A stretch of DNA of 5,110 bases from Woeseia sp. (GTDB lineage: Bacteria > Pseudomonadota > Gammaproteobacteria > Steroidobacterales > Woeseiaceae). The stretch lies in assembly GCA_018701055.1 (NCBI GenBank), contig JABIUH010000226.1:1-5110 (forward strand), given 5' to 3'. The notes below the pieces were generated by a model that had not been told where the DNA came from, ran no database searches, and saw only the letters and a list, made by a program, of their open reading frames with translations. Position numbers and translations under genes: made by a program. Every line of letters begins with the position of its first letter. The first letter of the stretch is position 1. Below are positions 1-5,110 of the stretch, in pieces.

Positions 1-1013
1 CTGGCGTCGAAGTGGCCGGTAGTGCGATTGCAGGTGTCGCCGCCATATTCTGGGTCCGACTGTGGAATTGGCGCCGAGTCGCCTTGGTTGCGTTGCTAAC
101 CATGATCATCGGCAACATCGCATCTGCCTTCGTAACAGACTTCGTAACACTCGCCACGATTCGGTTTTGTACCGGGCTCGTTGGCGCAGGTACCGCTTAT
201 GCATTGAGCGTCGCAGCGCTCAGTGATACACACGAAGTAGACAAGAATTTCTCAATCACAATTGTAGCGATGGTTTCAGTCGCGATTGTCGGATTCCTGG
301 TGCTCCCCCCATACATTGCAGAGTTAGGACCGCAAGTGGTTTTTTGGTCCCTGGCCCTAATCGCCGCGATCACGCTTCCGATGATTCGATTCTTGCCAAC
401 AAAAAGTCACAAATCATTGGCAGGTGAAACTAATCAATCCAAGTCCGGTTCGACGCTCGTTTGGTTTGCGGTAACCTGTCAGTGCGTCTGGTATATGGGC
501 CTGGGCGGTGTCTGGGCGTTTGTTGAACGCTTGGCCAGCGACGCGAACATAGCGGCGGAAGGAATCGGCCAAGCACTCGCCGTCGGCTTGGCCGTTGGTC
601 TAATTGGCGCCTTTGCAGCGGCCCTACTGGCCGATCGCTTCGGCCGAATCATTCCATTTACAATCGCCATGCTGGGACAAGTCGCCGCAGTCGTCCTTTT
701 AGTCGATTTAGAGTCAATCGGTACTCTGATCATTGCGATCTGCGTCTACAACACAACGTGGAATTTTGCGCTCCCCTATTTATTCGCGGTCGCCGCCGTC
801 GCCGATACTGGCGGTCGTCTCGTTGTCCTGATGACAACCGCGCAGGCTCTCGGCCTGACAATTGGCGCGATGATCGCTGGAACAATGATTGGTCGATACG
901 GTCTGGAAGCCATACTGTATCAAGGTGGCATTTTGGCCATTGCGGCACTGGCTATCTACATCGGACTCGCACTGCGACTGCCGCCAAAAAGCGCCGCACC
1001 AATGCCTGACTGA
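1..1013 (+). CDS. MFS transporter, 5' end cut by window edge
   Basis: An integral inner-membrane secondary carrier of the major facilitator superfamily; the substrate cannot be told from sequence. The reading frame is open to the left edge (codons from base 3 read GVEV before the GTG at 12), so that GTG is internal and the true start lies upstream. About 336 residues are visible, in roughly eleven hydrophobic segments, against the usual twelve and about 400 residues, so TM1 and the N-terminus are missing. Counting the GTG at 12 as residue 1, the visible helices lie near 1-15, 23-40, 45-70, 80-102, 109-128, 148-174, 185-208, 213-232, 236-264, 270-293 and 300-323. A hydrophilic loop around 130-147 is the usual central linker between the two six-helix halves. 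The loop after TM8 has an MFS motif A-like LADRFGR (206-212); the 2-3 loop copy is degenerate (WNWRR). It ends TGA, 12 bases before the convergent VOC gene. Neighbours suggest it moves a substrate or product of this locus, but that is inference. Confidence 0.85.
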   Translation, partial: GVEVAGSAIAGVAAIFWVRLWNWRRVALVALLTMIIGNIASAFVTDFVTLATIRFCTGLVGAGTAYALSVAALSDTHEVDKNFSITIVAMVSVAIVGFLVLPPYIAELGPQVVFWSLALIAAITLPMIRFLPTKSHKSLAGETNQSKSGSTLVWFAVTCQCVWYMGLGGVWAFVERLASDANIAAEGIGQALAVGLAVGLIGAFAAALLADRFGRIIPFTIAMLGQVAAVVLLVDLESIGTLIIAICVYNTTWNFALPYLFAVAAVADTGGRLVVLMTTAQALGLTIGAMIAGTMIGRYGLEAILYQGGILAIAALAIYIGLALRLPPKSAAPMPD

Positions 1014-1025
1014 GAGAATAGCCGC

Positions 1026-1520
1026 CTACATTTTCCAACGCGGCAAATACTTAACATGACCAGAATTTGACTCTGCTAACTTCTGGATCTCAATCACGTT
1101 GCCGAATGGATCTCGTCCATATGTGACCGCGTATCCTTCCACGTTCAGATCACCGACGACCGGCGAGTGCCACCGCACTCCGGCCACTTCTAGCGCCGCG
1201 TAAACCTCTTCAATATCGCCATCCACTTCGAGTGAAAAGTGCGTGTAACCATGATCACAGACCGGTCGATCATCATCTTGTAGCGCGACGCCATCATTAC
1301 GGAACTCAAATATTTCTACATGCATGTTGCCGGCGCGAAGCATTAGCACATCGGCGCATGCACCTTTAACCTGTGTTACACGATCGCTTTCGGCATCCGG
1401 CCCAAACTCAAATTCCTCGGCAATTTCAAAGCCCAGGACATCGCAATAAAATGCCCGCGCCCGCTTGAGATCCGGCACAGAGATCGCAATGTGGTGAATA
1501 CCCTTTATTCCCTTCAGCAT
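1026..1520 (-). CDS. VOC (glyoxalase/dioxygenase fold) family protein
   Basis: A 164-residue soluble protein of the vicinal oxygen chelate superfamily, with two beta-alpha-beta-beta-beta modules, about residues 7-75 and 90-148. The N-terminal IHHIAISVPDL is the classic first strand. By alignment with E. coli glyoxalase I (ligands H5, E56, H74, E122), the likely metal ligands are H10, E69 (in HVEIFEF), H94 (in YTHFSLEV) and E144 (in NVIEIQ), so all four appear present and the protein should bind a divalent metal. The DPFGNVIEI ending is typical of the family. The chemistry (lyase, epimerase, dioxygenase or other) cannot be assigned from these residues. The ATG at 1518-1520 sits just before the first strand and no better start follows; the ribosome binding site is weak (ACAGG nine bases upstream). 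It is transcribed divergently from the decarboxylase across 72 bases and may share its control. It ends TAG, converging on the MFS gene. Confidence 0.88.
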   Translation of the reverse strand: MLKGIKGIHHIAISVPDLKRARAFYCDVLGFEIAEEFEFGPDAESDRVTQVKGACADVLMLRAGNMHVEIFEFRNDGVALQDDDRPVCDHGYTHFSLEVDGDIEEVYAALEVAGVRWHSPVVGDLNVEGYAVTYGRDPFGNVIEIQKLAESNSGHVKYLPRWKM

Positions 1521-1592
1521 GCTATTTTGCCTGTTGACTTCAATTACCCCATTTTACCTACGCTAAGGCAAAATCAGAAGAGACATCTACTC
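1521..1592. promoter_or_regulatory. Divergent promoter region with 9-bp inverted repeat
   Basis: This is the only space between the divergent VOC and decarboxylase genes, so it should hold both promoters. It contains a perfect inverted repeat: ATTTTGCCT at 1524-1532 and AGGCAAAAT at 1566-1574, with 33 bases between the arms and 42 bases between their centres, close to four helical turns. Such an arrangement suits a regulator that binds both arms on one face of the DNA. Rightward, TTGACT at 1534-1539 resembles a -35 box, but the best -10 candidate (TACGCT, 1559-1564) is poor and 19 bases away. Leftward, TAAAAT (bases 1556-1551) is a good -10 with a weak TTCTGA 17 bases before it. The repeat is seen directly; promoter and operator roles are inferred, and no regulator gene lies in the window. 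Confidence 0.45.
1576..1583 (+). promoter_or_regulatory. Ribosome binding site of the decarboxylase
   Basis: Purine-rich AGAAGAGA lies nine bases before the ATG at 1593. It decides the start: the frame is also open from a GTG at 1491, but that start would run through the divergent promoter region and into the VOC gene, and its extra 34 residues do not resemble the family. Confidence 0.55.
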
Positions 1593-2987
1593 ATGATCAA
1601 ATCGCTTTTAACGGACGAACTGCTGCGGGAACCGCTTAGTATCGAAGGTGAGCATTTAACCATCGATGGTTGCGACACCACCAAGCTCGCCGAAGAATTC
1701 GGCACGCCGTTATACGTAACCTCAGAACAGCAGTTGCGACGTAACGTTCAAAAGTGGCAACGCGTGCTTGAAGAACACTGGACGGATGGACCGGTACTTC
1801 TGTACCCGTCATTAAAAGCCAATCCGATTATCGCGGTGCGTCGAATTCTGACTGAAGAAAATACGGGTTGCGACATCTTCGGACCGGGCGAACTCGAATG
1901 CGCTCTGCGGGCCGGCGTCAGCGGTGAACACCTATCGGTTAATGGCTCAATTAAGGATCGCGGTCTCATTGCCAAAGCGATAGAGGCAGGTGCCAGAATT
2001 GTCCTGGATAGTCCCCGTGAATTGATCGTTTGCAATGAGGAGGCCGGACGGCTCGGACGCAAAGTAAAAGTTCTGCTGCGATTAAAACCGCATCTGGGCT
2101 CTCTGGATCTCGAGTCTGATTTCGCCCCCGGCATGCAAGTGTCTTATCTGACACAAATCATTAAGTACGGCATTCCGACCAAGGAAGTGTTGGAAATGGC
2201 CCAGACGATAAATGCACTACAAAATGTCGATCTGATAGGCGTCCATGTGCATATGGGTCGGCACAGTAAGAAACCTATTGTTTGGCGGGCCTGGGTAGAG
2301 GCATGCGTAACACTCACTCGCCAGGTCGCCGATATAATAGGTGATTGGACACCACAGGTTATCGATGTCGGCGGTGGCTTCCCCAGTCCGCTTGATCATG
2401 ACCCCGATGTTGCCATCATCGACTATGCAACACCGTCAGTGGAAATATTCGCCAAGACGATTGCGGAAACGTTGCGCGAAGCTCTTGTAAGCAACGGATT
2501 TAGTCCGGCCGGTATCCGCCTGGAGATTGAACCGGGCCGAAGCATTCACGCAGACACCGGAATTCATTTGACGCGCGTTCGGAACCTGAAGTCTGACGAT
2601 GTGCACATTCAGTATCGCTGGGCCGAAGTTGATACTGCCGAGACATTCATTGACGGTCACGGATTTAATCTTGAAAGGCCTGCTTACGACTACTTCATCG
2701 CCAACAAAATGGGCGCACCAAACGAGGTACTCTATGACATCGTCGGACAGACCTGTAATGCAGAAATATTGACACACCAGCTCCCGGCACCATTACTCGA
2801 GCGCGGCGATCTGGTCGCTTTCCTAAACACCGGCGCCTACGCAGAACCGAACGCTGCGAATTTTAATGCGCTCCCAAGACCTGGCATGGTGTTAGTCAAC
2901 GATGGTAGTGCAGAGCTGATCCGTCGGGCAGAAACGGTCGACGACGTTTTTGCTCGCGACCTTATACCTGCACGATTATCAAACTGA
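1593..2987 (+). CDS. Fold-type III PLP-dependent decarboxylase, LysA-like
   Basis: A 464-residue cytoplasmic enzyme of the diaminopimelate/ornithine decarboxylase superfamily: an alanine-racemase-type TIM barrel (about 45-315) followed by a beta domain. PLP should bind through K75 in YPSLKANP. Other family landmarks are FGPGEL (96-101), NGSIKDRGLIAKAI (117-130), the histidine of GVHVHMG (H220), the phosphate-binding VGGGF (259-263), LEIEPGRSI (310-318), R362 in ERPAYDY, C388 (usually supplied across the dimer), and GAYAE (414-418) with FNALPRP. What departs from diaminopimelate decarboxylase is the substrate pocket: CESxD is replaced by CNAEI (388-392), the HIGSQ-type motif by HMGRHS (220-225), and the RPxLY tyrosine is displaced. 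It is also longer than the usual 420 residues. The reaction is probably PLP-dependent decarboxylation of an amino acid, but the substrate is open, and lysine biosynthesis is not supported by the neighbours. Its last nine bases overlap the convergent amidase gene. Confidence 0.88.
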   Translation: MIKSLLTDELLREPLSIEGEHLTIDGCDTTKLAEEFGTPLYVTSEQQLRRNVQKWQRVLEEHWTDGPVLLYPSLKANPIIAVRRILTEENTGCDIFGPGELECALRAGVSGEHLSVNGSIKDRGLIAKAIEAGARIVLDSPRELIVCNEEAGRLGRKVKVLLRLKPHLGSLDLESDFAPGMQVSYLTQIIKYGIPTKEVLEMAQTINALQNVDLIGVHVHMGRHSKKPIVWRAWVEACVTLTRQVADIIGDWTPQVIDVGGGFPSPLDHDPDVAIIDYATPSVEIFAKTIAETLREALVSNGFSPAGIRLEIEPGRSIHADTGIHLTRVRNLKSDDVHIQYRWAEVDTAETFIDGHGFNLERPAYDYFIANKMGAPNEVLYDIVGQTCNAEILTHQLPAPLLERGDLVAFLNTGAYAEPNAANFNALPRPGMVLVNDGSAELIRRAETVDDVFARDLIPARLSN

Positions 2988-4427
2988 CAATACATGTAGC
3001 GGTGGCCGCTTCTCTTGCCACGGCGATATCCGCTCAAGCTGTCCGGAAATATTAAATAACCGGTTTTCGCGACCCATCGGCGCCATGAAATGTGCGCCGG
3101 CTGGCATGCCGTTCGAATCACGACAAAGCGGCAACGACACCGCCGGTGTGCCGGTCATGTTGTTGAGCGGCGTTATCGGAATGAAATCGAGGGCATTTTC
3201 AAACCATTCATCCAGAGATTGATCTTCGTGCAATAGATTGAACGGGCTGCCCAATTCGGGTGTCGGCCGACCCATGACAGGCGTTAAGAGTAGATCGTAG
3301 TCCTCAAAGAACGCGCCAAGCTGGCGGCCCAACATAGACATGGCATGCGTTATACCGAGCCGTTCTGCCACGCTTGCGTGACGACCGGCCTCCCATATTT
3401 TGAGCGTGATTGGCTCAACCGTATCAGCCGAAACTGCACGTTTCATATTACTTGCTTCATAGTCGAGCATCACGGCGAGGTCGATACACCAAATACGCCG
3501 AAATACGCTTAAATACATTTCATAGTCAATCGCAGGCGCCGCTATCTCAACATGGTGACCCGCGTCCTCGCACATCTTGGCAACGGTGTTTATCTCTACC
3601 GCCATGTCAGCGTCCAGTTTTCTCGCACCAAACTGGTCAGCACATACCGCAATTCGTAATTTGTCCGGATCCCGATCGACTTCGTCGACAAATGGCCGCT
3701 CTGCTTCGCTAAAAATGATTGGCTCTCCCGGCGCGGGGCCCTGGACGGCATCCAGAAAACCCGCTACATCCCGTACCGATTTCGCATTCACCCCGTCGGA
3801 AAAAAGCGGATACGAAATGTCACACCCCTCTGGGGCATAACTGATGCGTCCACGAGAATGCTTCATGCCAACGTTGCCGCAAATTGAGGCGGGAATGCGG
3901 GTTGAGCCACCACCATCATTTGCGTGCGCCATCGGCAAAACGCCGGCGGCCACAATGGCTGCCGAACCACCGCTGGAGCCACCGGTTGTCTTTCCCGTAT
4001 CCCAGGGATTGCACGTTGCGCCGGTTAGAATCGATTCGGTTGTGCCAGTAATGCCAAACTCCGGACAAGTGGTGCGACCCATGATGTTAAGACCGGCTTG
4101 TTCCATTTTTTCCGTCATAAAACTGGAATAATCTGCGACATACCCTGCCGTCAAACGCGAACCGCCATCTTGGGCTCTACCTTTCTGGCGAGGCCCGAGG
4201 TCTTTCAAAAAAAAGGGCACACCGCGAAATGGGCCATCCGGAATCGAACTCTCATCCAGAGATCCAATTCGGTCCGCATACATCTCAATCACGCCATTTA
4301 CTTGCGGATCTACTGCGGCGACATTACTGGCAACAATTTCCGCGAGCTCCTTCGCAGTGACCTGTCCTTCTCGCACCAATTTCGCCAATTCGGTCGCGTC
4401 ACACGCGCAATACTCTTCCAGATTCAT
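2979..4427 (-). CDS. Amidase signature family hydrolase, NylA-like
   Basis: A 482-residue amidase-signature hydrolase that cleaves a carboxamide bond through a Ser-cisSer-Lys triad. Numbered from the chosen start, the triad is K75 (FLKDLG), S151 (first serine of GGSSGGS) and nucleophile S175 (NDGGGSTRIPAS); the 76 and 24 residue spacings match fatty acid amide hydrolase closely. The rest also fits: DATELAKLVREGQVTAKEL at the N-terminus, TCPEFG, CGNVGMKHSRGRIS, NMTGTPAVSLP near 423-433 and a closing QLERISPW. Several of these match, as I remember it, 6-aminohexanoate cyclic-dimer hydrolase NylA more closely than GatA; no glutamine amidotransferase partner is present, so GatA is unlikely. The substrate is unknown. 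The usual KPT before GRxS reads KHS (189-191), a small oddity. There is no signal peptide, so it is probably cytoplasmic. An in-frame ATG at 4479-4481 would add 18 residues, but lacks a ribosome binding site; the ATG at 4425-4427 has one and fits the family's N-terminus. Confidence 0.9.
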   Translation of the reverse strand: MNLEEYCACDATELAKLVREGQVTAKELAEIVASNVAAVDPQVNGVIEMYADRIGSLDESSIPDGPFRGVPFFLKDLGPRQKGRAQDGGSRLTAGYVADYSSFMTEKMEQAGLNIMGRTTCPEFGITGTTESILTGATCNPWDTGKTTGGSSGGSAAIVAAGVLPMAHANDGGGSTRIPASICGNVGMKHSRGRISYAPEGCDISYPLFSDGVNAKSVRDVAGFLDAVQGPAPGEPIIFSEAERPFVDEVDRDPDKLRIAVCADQFGARKLDADMAVEINTVAKMCEDAGHHVEIAAPAIDYEMYLSVFRRIWCIDLAVMLDYEASNMKRAVSADTVEPITLKIWEAGRHASVAERLGITHAMSMLGRQLGAFFEDYDLLLTPVMGRPTPELGSPFNLLHEDQSLDEWFENALDFIPITPLNNMTGTPAVSLPLCRDSNGMPAGAHFMAPMGRENRLFNISGQLERISPWQEKRPPLHVLSV

Positions 4428-4565
4428 CGCTAGTCCTAACAAAGGTTTATGCCGCTGTGATTCAACCGTAGCATCTGCCATTGACGAACACGCGTCGGTA
4501 CTCGCCAGCCAATGCGTATTTCAACACAAAATGGATCGTTTGGGCGTAGCCCGTAAAACTAGCCA
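4428..4565 (-). other. Intergenic region upstream of the amidase
   Basis: A 138-base gap, the longest in the window, between the broken VOC gene and the amidase. Apart from the amidase ribosome binding site I see no clear element. A TTGAAA on the - strand could be a -35 box but has no convincing -10 at the right distance, and the small GGGC-TAC-GCCC stem just after the VOC stop has no T-tract. The amidase could therefore be transcribed from its own weak promoter or by read-through from upstream. Confidence 0.4.
4434..4437 (-). promoter_or_regulatory. Ribosome binding site of the amidase
   Basis: On the - strand AGGA stands six bases before the ATG at 4427-4425. The alternative ATG 54 bases upstream has nothing comparable before it, so this site fixes the start. 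Confidence 0.6.
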
Positions 4566-4961
4566 TTATTCTCGCGACGGATTGTAGGCAAATTCAATCC
4601 GATTGCCGCTGGGCTCACGGATCATCAGGTGAATTGTCCGCCCACCACCGTTTGGCTCGGGCGCAAACTCAATAACAACCCCGTCCGTTTTCAAAAAACG
4701 CTCATGCAATACATCTAATGCCTCGCGACTTTTGACGTTTAGTGCCAGGTGGTGCAAGCCAACATTATTCTTGCGGTCGAATTCAATCGAAATTTCGGGA
4801 TCGTTTGTTTACCACAACGTCAGGAACAAGTTGCCATCGGTCACAAACTTCGATGGATAGTCCGGGTAACCACCGACATTTCGCCAATTCGACACCTCCG
4901 TAAAAAATGACACGGATTTATCAAGATCCTTGACCGCGAGATGGATTTCCAATACAGCGAC
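4566..4961 (-). pseudogene. VOC family protein interrupted by in-frame TAA
   Basis: One uninterrupted frame encodes a complete small VOC (glyoxalase-fold) protein of 131 codons, except that codon 51 (4809-4811) is TAA. Counting from 4961, the first half reads VLEIHLAVKDLDKSVSFF and runs to NLFLTLW (44-50); after the stop the same frame continues TNDPEIS and then GLHHLALNV (68-76), EPSGNRIEFAY (116-126) and a final TAA. Family landmarks H7, H71 and E123 fit three metal ligands; the fourth is not evident. Related proteins commonly have LTLWQ here, so TAA probably replaced CAA by one transition. The start is also doubtful: GGGAG at 4970-4974 stands eight bases before a GTC (4959-4961), where GTG or ATG would be expected; a TTG at 4950-4952 is the nearest usable codon. 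It follows the oxidoreductase gene by 40 bases and precedes the amidase, as in an operon. The most likely reading is a recently inactivated gene; a sequencing error or read-through remains possible. Confidence 0.72.
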
Positions 4962-5001
4962 GTAGATGACTCCCGCGGTCGGCAAAAATAATCGTTCTTC
5001 A

Positions 5002-5110
5002 TTAAATCCCGAGCCGATCAACAAAGCGGTGCCAACGAATAATCGTTGGTAAAAACCACGGCTTACCGTTGTAGAAAGGCCGTGAGTTAAACGGCAAATC
5101 GTCAAAGGCC
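5002..5110 (-). CDS. C-terminus of probable FAD-dependent oxidoreductase
   Basis: The last 35 codons of a gene entering from the right edge, stopping at TAA (5002-5004). The peptide runs from AFDDLPFNSRPFYNG to KPWFLPTIIRWHRFVDRLGI. The proline-rich RPFYNGKPWFLP followed by an amphipathic tail ending in DRLG is, from memory, typical of the C-termini of DadA/glycine oxidase-like FAD-dependent oxidoreductases, which deaminate amines or amino acids; no FAD-binding motif is in the window, so this is a tentative assignment. This frame looks coding, unlike the overlapping frame that leads into the VOC gene. An ATG overlaps its stop (TAATG) but lies in the wrong frame for the VOC protein. It would head the leftward unit of oxidoreductase, VOC and amidase. 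Confidence 0.5.
   Translation of the reverse strand, partial: AFDDLPFNSRPFYNGKPWFLPTIIRWHRFVDRLGI

Noticed and set aside
1491..1592. GTG at 1491 as start of the decarboxylase, adding 34 residues
   Set aside because: It overlaps the VOC gene start and the divergent promoter region, the added residues do not look like the family, and the ATG at 1593 has a ribosome binding site.
4428..4481. ATG at 4481 as start of the amidase
   Set aside because: There is no ribosome binding site before it, while AGGA precedes the ATG at 4427, and conserved amidase sequence begins there.
4542..4556. Hairpin GGGC-TAC-GCCC after the VOC stop as a terminator
   Set aside because: The stem is only four base pairs and no run of T follows it in the direction of transcription.
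4809..4811. TAA read as glutamine through an alternative genetic code
   Set aside because: The same gene and frame end in TAA at 4566-4568 at the natural protein end, and the other genes show normal bacterial stops.
4987..5047. Direct repeat AATAATCGTT at 4987-4996 and 5038-5047
   Set aside because: Ten bases, AT-rich, with one copy inside coding sequence; probably chance.
5032..5049. Perfect palindrome CCAACGAATAATCGTTGG as an operator or terminator
   Set aside because: It has 7-bp arms and a 4-base loop but lies inside the coding tail of the oxidoreductase, has no T-tract on either strand, and is most simply explained by the codons of PTIIRW.

Overview
This window holds five recognisable genes and the tail of a sixth, packed with almost no spare DNA. 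It looks like a metabolic accessory region of a proteobacterium, most plausibly a gammaproteobacterium: composition is roughly 50% GC by eye, start sites are bacterial, spacing is tight and the protein families are typical. The taxonomic guess is weak because there is no RNA gene or taxon-specific marker. I see no mobile element, CRISPR array, tRNA or rRNA.

Left to right: an MFS transporter on the + strand, cut by the left edge, converges 12 bases away on a small VOC (glyoxalase-fold) metalloenzyme on the - strand. A 72-base divergent intergenic region follows, carrying a perfect 9-bp inverted repeat whose arms sit close to the two start codons. From there a fold-type III PLP-dependent decarboxylase of the LysA/ornithine decarboxylase superfamily runs rightwards. 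Its 3' end overlaps by 9 bases the 3' end of a leftward amidase-signature hydrolase that resembles 6-aminohexanoate cyclic-dimer hydrolase (NylA). Upstream of the amidase, on the same strand, is a second VOC gene that is broken by an in-frame TAA and also lacks a proper start codon behind its ribosome binding site. At the right edge is the last 35 codons of another leftward gene, probably an FAD-dependent oxidoreductase.

Taken together, the right half reads as a leftward unit (oxidoreductase, VOC, amidase), and the left half as a divergent VOC/decarboxylase pair with a transporter. An amide hydrolase, an oxidoreductase, an amino-acid decarboxylase-like enzyme and an importer or exporter would fit turnover of an amide or amino-acid-derived compound; that is inference from gene content only. 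The decarboxylase keeps the PLP-binding residues of LysA but not its diaminopimelate-recognition motif, so its substrate is likely something else. The points most worth a second look are the interrupted VOC gene, the divergent inverted repeat and the altered decarboxylase active site.
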